Part shown: in pieces, positions 49,483-57,420 of the stretch
Numbering within the stretch: position 1 is the stretch's first letter
Layout: the number at the start of each line of letters is the position of its first letter
Notes under the pieces: model-generated
What the model saw: only the letters and a program-made list of their open reading frames with translations
Databases searched by the model: none
Told to the model about the DNA's origin: nothing
Made by a program: the position numbers and the translations under genes
From: Mesorhizobium sp. LMG 17147
Lineage (GTDB): Bacteria; Pseudomonadota; Alphaproteobacteria; Rhizobiales; Rhizobiaceae
Reading direction: 5' to 3'
DNA: 64,000 nucleotides
NCBI RefSeq assembly: GCF_024297145.1
Contig: NZ_JANCTC010000009.1
Span: forward strand, 62,001 to 126,000

Positions 49483-49500
49483 TTGTCACCGGCCTGTCAT
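49483..49500 (+). promoter_or_regulatory. Pho box upstream of btaAB
   Basis: TTGTCAC, four bases, then CTGTCAT: two direct heptamers at the 11-bp period of the PhoB consensus. A weaker third unit, CTGCGTT, follows at 49505-49511 with the same spacing. It is 50 bp upstream of btaA, just after the oxoprolinase stop. PhoB-dependent betaine-lipid synthesis under phosphate limitation is known in Sinorhizobium. Confidence 0.78.
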
Positions 49501-49549
49501 CCACCTGCGTTACCCGCTTGCGGCAAAGCAAACGGGGAATCGCCTTGCC

Positions 49550-50797
49550 ATGACGGACATTTCTGGGGAACTGGTTTTTCGCCGCGGCAAGGAAGTCGGC
49601 AAGGCCGTCTACCAGAACCGCCCGCTGTCGAAAGCCGGCATCTCCGAGCGCTTGTTCGCCTTCCTGTTCTCCGGCCTTGTCTACCCGCAGATCTGGGAAG
49701 ACCCCGAAATCGACATGGACGCGATGCAACTCGGCAAGGGCCACCGCGTCGTCACCATTGCCTCCGGCGGCTGTAACATCCTCGCCTATCTCACCCGGTC
49801 GCCAGAAAGGATCGATGCCGTCGACCTCAACGCCGCGCATATTGCGCTGAACCGCATGAAGCTCGCAGCGGTGCGTCACCTGCCGTCGCAGGGCGACCTG
49901 TTCCGTTTCTTCGGTGCGGCTGGGACCGGGCACAATTCGCAGGCCTATGATCGCTTCATCGCACCGCATCTCGACCCCGTCAGCCGCCATTATTGGGAGC
50001 GCCGCAACTGGCGCGGTCGTCGCCGCATCGCTGTCTTCGACCGCAATTTCTACCAGACCGGCCTGCTTGGCCTGTTCATCGCCATGGGCCACCGCACCGC
50101 AAAATTCTTCGGCGTCGACCCGGCCGGCATCATGGACGCCAAGAGCATCGCGGATCAACGCCGCTTCTTCGACGAAGAGCTGGCGCCGGTCTTCGAAAAA
50201 CCACTGCTGAAATGGGCGACCTCGCGAAAAGCCTCGCTGTTCGGCCTCGGCATTCCGCCGGCTCAGTACGATTCGCTGATCACCTCGGGTGACGGCACCA
50301 TGGCCAGCGTGCTGAAGGCACGACTGGAAAAGCTCGCCTGCGATTTTCCGCTGAAGACCAATTATTTCGCCTGGCAGGCTTTCGCCCGCCGCTACCCTAA
50401 TCCGGGCGAGGCCGCCCTGCCCGCCTACCTCGAAGAACGCAACTACAAGACGATCCGCAACAATGTCGATCGCGTTGCCGTCCACCACGCCAATCTGATC
50501 GAGTTCCTTGCGGGCAAGGATGCCGGCTCGGTCGACCGCTTCGTGCTGCTCGATGCACAGGACTGGATGACCGACGGCCAGCTCAACGGGTTGTGGGCCG
50601 AGATCACCCGAACCGCCTCCACAGGCGCCCGCGTCATCTTCCGCACCGCAGCGGAACCCAGCCTGCTGCCCGGCCGCGTCTCGAATTCGCTGCTCGACCA
50701 GTGGCGCTACGAGAACGACGCCTCGCGCGAGTTTTCGGCCTGCGATCGCTCGGCCATCTATGGCGGCTTCCATCTCTATGTGAAGCGGTCCGCATGA
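49550..50797 (+). CDS. btaA: BtaA, SAM:diacylglycerol 3-amino-3-carboxypropyltransferase (DUF3419)
   Basis: A 415-residue enzyme for the first step of the betaine lipid DGTS: it transfers the aminocarboxypropyl group of SAM to diacylglycerol at the membrane. The family is recognised by YPQIWEDPEIDMDAM, the nucleotide-binding VVTIASGGCNILAYL, AVDLNAAHIALN and the C-terminal RVIFRTAAEPSLLPGRV. ATG 49550 is used; the upstream open frame is not conserved. A Pho box precedes it and btaB overlaps its end by four bases (ATGA). Confidence 0.94.
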   Translation: MTDISGELVFRRGKEVGKAVYQNRPLSKAGISERLFAFLFSGLVYPQIWEDPEIDMDAMQLGKGHRVVTIASGGCNILAYLTRSPERIDAVDLNAAHIALNRMKLAAVRHLPSQGDLFRFFGAAGTGHNSQAYDRFIAPHLDPVSRHYWERRNWRGRRRIAVFDRNFYQTGLLGLFIAMGHRTAKFFGVDPAGIMDAKSIADQRRFFDEELAPVFEKPLLKWATSRKASLFGLGIPPAQYDSLITSGDGTMASVLKARLEKLACDFPLKTNYFAWQAFARRYPNPGEAALPAYLEERNYKTIRNNVDRVAVHHANLIEFLAGKDAGSVDRFVLLDAQDWMTDGQLNGLWAEITRTASTGARVIFRTAAEPSLLPGRVSNSLLDQWRYENDASREFSACDRSAIYGGFHLYVKRSA

Positions 50798-51459
50798 GCA
50801 CGACCGAATTGCCGGCCAGCCATGCCGAACTGATGGACGGTGTCTACCGCTGGCAGCGTCATATCTACGACCTGACCCGCAAATATTATCTGCTCGGCCG
50901 CGACCGGCTTATCGCCGGACTGGATGTGCCGGCCGGCAGCACGGTGCTCGAGCTTGGCTGCGGCACCGGCCGCAACATTATCCTGGCTGCCCGCCGCTAT
51001 CCCGGCGCGCGCTTCTTCGGCCTCGATATTTCGGCCGAGATGCTGGAGACGGCCACCGCCGCCCTCGCGCGCGAAGGCCTCTCCGGCCGCGTCACCCTGG
51101 CGCGCGGCGACGCCACTGATTTCGACGCAAAGGCGCTGTTCGGCGTCAAAAGTTTCGACCTCGTCTTTGTCTCGTATTCGCTGTCGATGATCCCCGGCTG
51201 GGAGAAGACGGTGTCTGCGGCACTTGCTGCCCTATCACCGGGCGGCTCGCTGCACGTCGTCGATTTTGGCCAGCAGGAAGCCTTGCCCAGCTGGTTCCGC
51301 ACGCTGTTGCGTGGCTGGCTGAAAAAATTCCACGTCGAGCCGCGTGAATCGTTGCGCGCGGTTCTGGATTCGGAATCTGCAAGAACCGGCGCAAGCTTCC
51401 GTTTCCAAACACTTTGTCGCGGCTATGCGTGGCTCGCCGTGATCGGCCCAGGTCGATAA
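50794..51459 (+). CDS. btaB: BtaB, diacylglyceryl-homoserine N-methyltransferase
   Basis: A 221-residue SAM methyltransferase that adds three methyl groups to diacylglyceryl-homoserine to give DGTS. Motif I is LELGCGTGRNIILAARRYP, motif II GLDISAEML and the post-motif PGGSLHVVDFGQQ. The N-terminal RWQRHIYDLTRKYYLLGRD is typical of BtaB. ATG 50794 overlaps the btaA stop, so the two are translated together. Function follows from the neighbour and the family. Confidence 0.93.
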   Translation: MSTTELPASHAELMDGVYRWQRHIYDLTRKYYLLGRDRLIAGLDVPAGSTVLELGCGTGRNIILAARRYPGARFFGLDISAEMLETATAALAREGLSGRVTLARGDATDFDAKALFGVKSFDLVFVSYSLSMIPGWEKTVSAALAALSPGGSLHVVDFGQQEALPSWFRTLLRGWLKKFHVEPRESLRAVLDSESARTGASFRFQTLCRGYAWLAVIGPGR

Positions 51460-51469
51460 CCAGGATGTG

Positions 51470-51660
51470 GTGAGATTCAGGTCAGGCCGAGTCGAAGACG
51501 GGGGCTTCCGAGGACCGGAGCGGAGCGTCCTTTTGGGTACGTGAGCACCGGCCTACGCCAGCCGTAGCCTTAACTGCCCCGACCGCTCCATGAGTGCTTT
51601 GGCCCGGCGAAGGCCGGAAGCGCAGGAAACCACCGTTTGCAGGCCGGCATCACCTTAGTA
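51470..51660. other. Intergenic segment with inverted-repeat-like sequence after btaB
   Basis: Between btaB and the convergent hydrolase gene lies about 190 bp including GAGGACCGGAGCGGAGCG (near 51514) and, a little later, GTGAGCACCGG, which resembles a dispersed rhizobial sequence I have seen before but cannot name. CCGGCGAAGGCCGG near 51614 can form a small hairpin. No gene is apparent. Confidence 0.3.
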
Positions 51661-51670
51661 TCGATACAGC

Positions 51671-53050
51671 CTAATGCAGCGCCTTGACCAGCGCCGCCAC
51701 CATCGCCTGCGGCCGGTAGCCGAGCCTGGCCGGCGTCAGGCCGAGCCGCACCACAACCAGCTGCTCCGAGGGGACGATGGCGACCGTTTGCCCGTCATGC
51801 CCCTCCATCCAATAGGTGTCCTTGGGCAGGCCGGCGGCAATGCCGGCGCCGGGGTTTTCTTCGTCGCCCGGTCCTTCGATCCATAATTGCCCCTTGCCGT
51901 AGACCTTCGAGGCAGTTGCCGGTTCCCGCATCCAGTCGACGAAGCCGGCGGGCAGTATCTCTTTGCCGTTCCAGACGCCGCCCTGCAGCAGGAACTGGCC
52001 GAAGCGCGCCCAATCGCGTGCCGTGGCATAGAGATAGGACGAGCCGACGAAGGTGCCGTGCTCGTCGGCTTCAAGCACCGCGCTGTGCATGCCGAGCGGA
52101 TCGAACAGCGCGGCCCTCGGCCAGGCCAGCGCCTTGTCCTTGTCGCCGATCGCGTCCTGCCACAATCGGGACAGCATCACCGCCGTGCCGCTCGAATAGG
52201 AAAACACCTTGCCGACCTCGCCGGTCAGCGGCTTGGATCCGGCAAAGCCCGCCATGTCCGGTTCGAGATAGAGCATACGCGTCACATCGGCGACGTCGCC
52301 ATAATCCTCGTTGAATTCCAGCCCGCTCGACATCGCCATCATGTCGGCGAGGCTGATCATGGCGCGGCCATCTCCCTTCCAGGGACCGAACAGGCCCTGG
52401 TTGGTCATCGCCAGCTTGCCGCCCTTCACCAGCGTGCCGACGATCGCCGCATTCACCGTCTTGGTCATCGACCAGCCCAATAGTGGCGTCTTTTCGGAAA
52501 AGCCGTCGCCATAGCGCTCAGCGACGATGCGGCCGCTCTTGACCACCACCACCGCCCGCATCCCGGCGCCGGTCATTGCTGGATCGTCGAGGACCTTCAC
52601 GACCTCGGGATCCTGCGAGGCACCGACATCGTCGCCTTCCGGCCACATCGCATCGGGCAGCGGCGCCGGCGTCGGTGGAGCGCCGGCGATAACCTTGGCG
52701 GCGGCAATATCCCCGTCGGGAACCGAGGCGCAGCCGAGCCCCTCGCGAGCGACCGCGACACTTTTGCCGAGCGCGCCGAACAGGCCCGCCGAAACCGTTC
52801 CCTTCTCCTTGTCCACCGACACTCTCATCAGCTTCAGCAGCGGATGACCCGGCGCCTGCACATCGACGGCGAGCACGTCGTTGGCGTCGCGCCCGGCGAT
52901 GAAGACGTTCGAGCAGACGATCTTGGCCGCATAGCCGGAACCGACGCGGATCAGTTCCGGCGGCGCGAAATACAGCCAGCCGGCGAGTATCGCGGCGGCC
53001 AGCACAGCCAGGCCGAGCAGCCATTTGACGAACTTCAAAAGGATCTGCAT
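51671..53050 (-). CDS. Beta-lactamase-fold serine hydrolase
   Basis: A 459-residue class C beta-lactamase-related protein. An N-terminal membrane helix (about 8-28) anchors it, followed by a roughly 120-residue linker domain and the penicilloyl-serine hydrolase domain with SxxK (GWSMTKT), the YxN-position motif as FSYSSGT (Ser replacing Asn), and a C-terminal EGHDGQTVAIVP where KTG is normally found (HxG type). Such proteins are often esterases or D-amino peptidases rather than antibiotic-resistance enzymes. Substrate unknown. Confidence 0.88.
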   Translation of the reverse strand: MQILLKFVKWLLGLAVLAAAILAGWLYFAPPELIRVGSGYAAKIVCSNVFIAGRDANDVLAVDVQAPGHPLLKLMRVSVDKEKGTVSAGLFGALGKSVAVAREGLGCASVPDGDIAAAKVIAGAPPTPAPLPDAMWPEGDDVGASQDPEVVKVLDDPAMTGAGMRAVVVVKSGRIVAERYGDGFSEKTPLLGWSMTKTVNAAIVGTLVKGGKLAMTNQGLFGPWKGDGRAMISLADMMAMSSGLEFNEDYGDVADVTRMLYLEPDMAGFAGSKPLTGEVGKVFSYSSGTAVMLSRLWQDAIGDKDKALAWPRAALFDPLGMHSAVLEADEHGTFVGSSYLYATARDWARFGQFLLQGGVWNGKEILPAGFVDWMREPATASKVYGKGQLWIEGPGDEENPGAGIAAGLPKDTYWMEGHDGQTVAIVPSEQLVVVRLGLTPARLGYRPQAMVAALVKALH

Positions 53051-53167
53051 TTTGAGTTCCCCCGGCGCGCTCGATCTATGTCATCGATTTGCCGCCATTG
53101 TTTCGGCAAAATCGCGGCTCTTGTCGAGCGCCGTCAACCGAATATCAACCATGATCGGCGATCACAG

Positions 53168-53340
53168 GTGCATGTCGCCCAAAAGCGCGCAGCGGTTTTG
53201 GGACGACGACATGCACAGACAAAAGAGCCAAGCGCGTCGAAGCGACGCGCTTGGACAGACCGGGCGATCCTGTGGGGTGACCGTCCGGCGGGGCTTGAAT
53301 GCATGCGTCCCAAAACTGCGCAACGGTTTGGGAAATGCAT
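53168..53340. repeat. Three palindromic repeats in the 406-bp gap before the GH25 gene
   Basis: The gap 53051-53456 holds no gene but three hairpin-forming units: 53168-53216 (GTGCATGTCG, CCCAAAA and TTTTGGG, ending CGACATGCAC), 53228-53254 (perfect CCAAGCGCGTCG/CGACGCGCTTGG around AAG), and 53299-53340 (ATGCAT, CCCAAA, TTTGGG, ATGCAT). The first and third are diverged copies of one CCCAAAA...TTTTGGG family, frequent in Mesorhizobium. The GH25 promoter must lie here as well, but I cannot pick boxes. Confidence 0.7.
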
Positions 53341-53456
53341 GAAACGAAGATCCAGGCGCGTCGCGTAAGTCGGTTTCAGACACGCTGCGCCCGGTCGAGG
53401 GGCCACCCGCGGAAAGACCCATCAGCGGCCGGCTGAAACCGGCTCGGGAAGTAGCG

Positions 53457-54248
53457 ATGCGCCGTTTCGCGGTCCTCATCACGCTGATGCTGCTTGGTGC
53501 CTGCTCGACGGTCGAGGATCTGACGCCATCGTCGTCCAGTGCCGCGACGGTTGTGGTACGCGCGCCCCGTTTTGCCGATTCCGACCCGCATGAATGGGAT
53601 AGCGGCGCACCGTGGAGCTATGCCGTCCACGGCACCGACGTCTCCAAATACCAGACCTCGATCGACTGGCCGGCGGCCAGGGCCAGCGGCATCTCCTTCG
53701 CCTTCATCAAGGCAACCGAGGGCGGAGACCGGTTCGATGAAGCTTTCAACGAGCATTGGAGCCGCACCAAGGCCTCGGGCATCCCCCGCGCCGCCTATCA
53801 CTTCTTCTACTTTTGCACGCCGGCCGCGACCCAGGCGCGCTGGTTCATCCAGAACGTGCCCAAAGACAGCTCGGCGATGCCGCCGGTCCTCGACATGGAA
53901 TGGAACCCGAAATCGCCGACCTGCAAGCTGCGGCCCGATCCCGCCACGGTACGCAGCGAGATGAGCACGTTCCTCGAAATCGTCGAAAAACACTACGGCA
54001 AGAAGCCGATCATCTACACGTCGCTCGACTTCTTCGAAGATAATGGTTTGTCGGGTTTCCGCGGCTACCCCTATTGGCTGCGCTCCGTCGCCGGGCATCC
54101 GCGCCAGAAATACGGCAGCCATCCCTTCACCTTCTGGCAGTATACCGGAACGGGCGTCGTGCCGGGCATGGCCGGAAACGCCGACATCAACGTCTTCAAC
54201 GGCTCCGAAGCCGCGTGGAAGAAGTGGTTGCGGCAGAACACCCGTTGA
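53457..54248 (+). CDS. GH25 family lysozyme lipoprotein
   Basis: A 263-residue lipoprotein. The signal MRRFAVLITLMLLGAC ends in a lipobox with Cys16. The GH25 barrel begins at HGTDVSKYQTSIDWPAA, with catalytic acids in the family positions of DVSKYQ and VLDMEWNP, and the FAFIKATEGG and FWQYTGTG motifs. GH25 enzymes cut the glycan between MurNAc and GlcNAc. Start ATG 53457 follows GGGAAG. It is next to an MltB-type gene, making a muralytic pair. Confidence 0.93.
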   Translation: MRRFAVLITLMLLGACSTVEDLTPSSSSAATVVVRAPRFADSDPHEWDSGAPWSYAVHGTDVSKYQTSIDWPAARASGISFAFIKATEGGDRFDEAFNEHWSRTKASGIPRAAYHFFYFCTPAATQARWFIQNVPKDSSAMPPVLDMEWNPKSPTCKLRPDPATVRSEMSTFLEIVEKHYGKKPIIYTSLDFFEDNGLSGFRGYPYWLRSVAGHPRQKYGSHPFTFWQYTGTGVVPGMAGNADINVFNGSEAAWKKWLRQNTR

Positions 54249-54328
54249 CACCGGGCCTGCCGCCTGCTTTTCGACACAGCCAATGACAAATGCCTGCAAC
54301 CGCTGGTAATCTTTTCGGAAGGATGGCG

Positions 54329-55501
54329 ATGCGATTGCGCTTTGGACTTCTCGCGGCGCTGCTCCTGAGCGCCGTGCCGGCGGCGGCACAGCAATGCGGC
54401 GGCGATTTCGAGGCATGGAAGCAGGGCGTGGCGGCGGAGGCCAGGGCGGCCGGCGTCGGCGCTGCCGGCCTTGACGCGCTGGAAAACGCCACCCTCGATG
54501 AGAAGGCCTTGGCACGCGACCGCGCCCAGGGCGTCTTCACCCAGACCTTCATCGAATTCTCGAACCGCATGATCTCGTCCCATCGGCTGAAGCAAGGTGC
54601 GGCCAATCTGCAAAAATATGCCGAGGTCTTTGCCCGCGCGGATCGCGAATACGGCGTCCAGGCGCCGGTCATTGCCGCTTTCTGGGCCCTGGAAACCGAT
54701 TTTGGCGCCGTGCAAGGCGATTTTCACACACTGAACGCGCTGGTGAGTCTCTCGTATGACTGCCGCCGCCCGCAGTTGTTCCGGCCGCAGATCGTGCCGC
54801 TGCTGATCTTGATCGATCGCGGCGTGGTGCCGGCCGACGTGACCGGTGCCTGGGCCGGCGAGATCGGCCAGACGCAGATGTTGCCTTCCGACTATCTCGG
54901 CCACGGCGTCGACGGCGACGGCGATGGCCTGGTCGACCTGCGCGGCAGCGCGCCGGACGTGATCATGAGCACGGCCAGCAAGATCCAGTCGCGCGGCTGG
55001 AAGCGCGACCAGCCCTGGATCGAGGAAGTCCGTGTGCCCGACAACTTGCCGTGGGAGCAGACGGGGCGCACCAACAAGCTGCCGTTGACGCAATGGAGCC
55101 AGTGGGGCGTTACCAGGCCAGACGGCACGCCGCTTCTCGACAACGGCCTGAAGGCCGGCCTGGCGCTGCCCATGGGTCGCAAGGGGCCAGCCTTCCTGAC
55201 CTACGACAATTTCGACGTCTATCTCGAGTGGAACCAGTCCTTCACCTATGCCCTGACCGCGGCAAATCTTGCCGCCCGGCTGGGGGGCGCTCCGCGATTC
55301 GATCCGCGCAACCCCGACCCCGGCCTCGACGGCGAGCAGATGAAGGCGCTACAGACCAAGCTCGAGGCGAGAGGCTATGACGTCGGCACCGTCGACGGCA
55401 TCCTCGGCACCAACACCCGCGAAGCGATCCGCAAGGAGCAGATGCGGCTGGGCTTGCCGGTCGACGGCTGGCCGACGCCGGAGCTGCTGGCGAGACTGTG
55501 A
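54329..55501 (+). CDS. Lytic murein transglycosylase, MltB family
   Basis: A 390-residue periplasmic transglycosylase. A cleaved signal peptide (MRLRFGLLAALLLSAVPAAAQ) precedes the MltB catalytic domain with the glutamate in FWALETDFG, IGQTQMLPSDYLGHGVDGDGDG and RGWKRDQPW. The C-terminal 60 residues are a peptidoglycan-binding domain (LQTKLEARGYDVGTVDGILG). I use ATG 54329, six bases after GGAAGG; an ATG two codons earlier is too close to the ribosome site. Confidence 0.93.
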   Translation: MRLRFGLLAALLLSAVPAAAQQCGGDFEAWKQGVAAEARAAGVGAAGLDALENATLDEKALARDRAQGVFTQTFIEFSNRMISSHRLKQGAANLQKYAEVFARADREYGVQAPVIAAFWALETDFGAVQGDFHTLNALVSLSYDCRRPQLFRPQIVPLLILIDRGVVPADVTGAWAGEIGQTQMLPSDYLGHGVDGDGDGLVDLRGSAPDVIMSTASKIQSRGWKRDQPWIEEVRVPDNLPWEQTGRTNKLPLTQWSQWGVTRPDGTPLLDNGLKAGLALPMGRKGPAFLTYDNFDVYLEWNQSFTYALTAANLAARLGGAPRFDPRNPDPGLDGEQMKALQTKLEARGYDVGTVDGILGTNTREAIRKEQMRLGLPVDGWPTPELLARL

Positions 55502-55559
55502 GGGTGGTGAATGGTAAAAGAATAGCACCGGAGCCGCACTTGAGCACCAGAGATGCTAC

Positions 55560-55587
55560 TATTCACTATTCACTATTCACTATTCAC
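55560..55587. repeat. Four tandem TATTCAC heptamers at the LysR 3' end
   Basis: TATTCAC is repeated four times without interruption and runs into the stop codon of the minus-strand LysR gene. A related GTGAATGG unit lies nearby at 55507. The complementary motif GGTGAAT appears beyond the SDR stop (57342-57355), so both outer ends of the LysR/SDR pair carry this repeat. Confidence 0.75.
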
Positions 55588-56477
55588 CGCCTCGCCAGCA
55601 GGAAATCGATAAAGGCTCGCAGCGGCGCGGGAACCTGCCGGGAACTCGCGTGATATAGATAAAAGCCCGGAAATCTCGGCGACCAGGCTTCGAGAAAGCG
55701 GATAAGCTTTCCCGCTTCGATCCACGGCCGGACCTGATATTTCAGCATGTACGCCACCCCGACCCCATCCAGAACCGCCCCCATCATCAGGTCCGTATCG
55801 TTTACCGTCAGGCCGCCGCTGACGGCCACTTCCAGGGCACGTTGGCCCTGGGCGAACTCCCAGCGGTAGAGATTGCCGCCGCTCGGCCACTGGAAATTGA
55901 TGCACTGGTGCTGATGCAGGTCCGCGGGATGGCGGGGTATCGGGCGATGCTCCAGATAACTCGGCGCCGCCACTGCGGCCATCTCGAGTTCGTCGCTGAG
56001 CTTCACCGCCACCATGTCCTTGTGCAGCCGCTCACCCAATCTGATTCCGGCATCGAAGCGGCCTTCGACGATGTCGGTGAGCATGTCGTCGACGATGATG
56101 GTGAGGGCGATATCGGGATAGGCGCGGCGGAAGTCGCCGAGGATCGGCGCGATGAAACGCGTGGCGGCAATGCGCGGAACATTGATGCGCAGCGAGCCTG
56201 CCGGCCGGCCGCGTGATGCATGCGCGTCGGCGACGGCCCCTTCCAGTTCGCTGAACGCCGGCGCGATGCGGGCAAACAGCTTTTCGCCCTCAGCGGTCGG
56301 CGACATGCTGCGCGTGGTGCGGTTGAGCAGGCGGACACCGAGACGCTCTTCCAGCCCGCGTATCGTCTGGCTGAGTGCTGGAGGCGAAATCCTGAGCTTG
56401 GCCGCGGCGCGGACAAAGCTGCCCTCTTCGATGATTGTTGCAAATGCCGTGAGTTCGGAAAACTCGGTTCCGCGCAT
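55584..56477 (-). CDS. LysR family transcriptional regulator
   Basis: A 297-residue LysR regulator with the HTH at about 18-40 (GSFVRAAAKLRISPPALSQTIRGLEERLGVRLLNRTTRSM) and a substrate-binding domain of the CrgA-like group. ATG 56477 follows GGGG; an in-frame start seven codons earlier exists. It is divergent from an SDR gene, and a 23-bp inverted repeat lies between them, so it most likely controls that gene. Confidence 0.93.
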   Translation of the reverse strand: MRGTEFSELTAFATIIEEGSFVRAAAKLRISPPALSQTIRGLEERLGVRLLNRTTRSMSPTAEGEKLFARIAPAFSELEGAVADAHASRGRPAGSLRINVPRIAATRFIAPILGDFRRAYPDIALTIIVDDMLTDIVEGRFDAGIRLGERLHKDMVAVKLSDELEMAAVAAPSYLEHRPIPRHPADLHQHQCINFQWPSGGNLYRWEFAQGQRALEVAVSGGLTVNDTDLMMGAVLDGVGVAYMLKYQVRPWIEAGKLIRFLEAWSPRFPGFYLYHASSRQVPAPLRAFIDFLLARR

Positions 56478-56503
56478 TATATACCCCAAGCTTAACAAGT
56501 CAG

Positions 56504-56526
56504 TTAGATAATAGGCTATTCTCTAA
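56504..56526. promoter_or_regulatory. Inverted repeat between LysR and SDR genes
   Basis: TTAGATAATAG and CTATTCTCTAA form an inverted repeat around one G, with one mismatch per arm. It lies 27 bp upstream of lysR and 75 bp upstream of the SDR gene, where a LysR operator is expected. Confidence 0.6.
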
Positions 56527-56600
56527 CCAATAGCATACCCCTAGCTATCGCTGGAACGCCGCTCGATCGGGGCGGCCGTATCCAGACGGAAGGAACAGCC

Positions 56601-57332
56601 ATGCATCGTCCACTCGAAGGCAAAACCGCACTTGTGACCGGCAGTTCGCGCGGCATCGGACGCGCCATCGCGGAGGGGCTCGCAACCAAGGGTGCTGCCG
56701 TGGTCGTCAACTATGTCGGCAACAAGAAAGCCGCCAGGGAAGTCGTTGCCGCCATTGAAGGGAATGGCGGAAAAGCCATCGCCATCCAGGCGGACGTCTC
56801 CAGCATTCCCGACATTCGCAGGCTGTTCGACGAAACCGAAAGGCAGATGGGGCCGATTGACATCGTCGTCGCCAATGTCGGCGTCGCCGTCATAAAGCCG
56901 CTCGTCGAGGCTACCGAAGCGGACTTCGATCATGTGTTCGGCACCAATGCCAAGGGTACCTTCTTCACGCTTCAGGAGGCCGCGCGCCGCGTTCGCGACG
57001 GTGGCCGCATCATTGCCGTCTCCACTGGTGGAACCAAGATGTTCTTCACGCAGACGGCGCTCTATCTCGGCAGCAAGGGAGCCGTCGAGCAGTTCGTCCG
57101 CATCCTCTCGCGCGAACTCGGCCCGCGCGCCGTTACCGTGAATGCGCTGTCGCCAGGCTTCACCGACACCGACCTGCTTCCGGAGCGGGACCGGGCCGTG
57201 GCCGCAGGCATGTCGCCCTTCGGCCGGATCGGAGCACCGCGCGACGTCGCCGATGTCGCGGTTTTCCTGGCTTCGGACGAAGCTCGCTGGCTGACCGGCG
57301 AGAACATCCAGGCCGGCGGCGGAGTAGCCTGA
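56601..57332 (+). CDS. SDR family oxidoreductase
   Basis: A 243-residue classical short-chain dehydrogenase. TGSSRGIG is at 14-21, the acidic cofactor-contact region VVNYVGNKKAA suggests NADP, NVGVAV replaces the usual NNAG, and Tyr-Lys are in YLGSKGAVEQF. The C-terminal VNALSPGFTDTD is typical of FabG-like enzymes. The divergent LysR gene is its probable regulator. Substrate unknown. Confidence 0.93.
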   Translation: MHRPLEGKTALVTGSSRGIGRAIAEGLATKGAAVVVNYVGNKKAAREVVAAIEGNGGKAIAIQADVSSIPDIRRLFDETERQMGPIDIVVANVGVAVIKPLVEATEADFDHVFGTNAKGTFFTLQEAARRVRDGGRIIAVSTGGTKMFFTQTALYLGSKGAVEQFVRILSRELGPRAVTVNALSPGFTDTDLLPERDRAVAAGMSPFGRIGAPRDVADVAVFLASDEARWLTGENIQAGGGVA

Positions 57333-57341
57333 CTACGGGGA

Positions 57342-57420
57342 GGTGAATGGTGAATGGTGGTGACGATTCACCGAAGCGGACGGAACGCAAGAACCGCTTC
57401 CATTCACTATCCGCCACCAA
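57342..57420. repeat. GGTGAAT repeat and hairpin between SDR and decarboxylase
   Basis: GGTGAAT is repeated twice just after the SDR stop; the reverse-complement units CATTCAC and ATTCACC follow within 60 bases, so the stretch can fold back. It is the counterpart of the TATTCAC array at 55560-55587 and may serve as the 3' end of both convergent genes. Confidence 0.5.

Noticed and set aside
51671..53050. Antibiotic-resistance beta-lactamase
   Set aside because: SxxK is present, but the YxN and KTG positions are altered and a long N-terminal linker is present, so a general serine hydrolase is the safer call.
55560..55587. Possible CRISPR-like array
   Set aside because: Units are 7 bp with no spacers; it is a plain tandem repeat. 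No cas gene is in the window.
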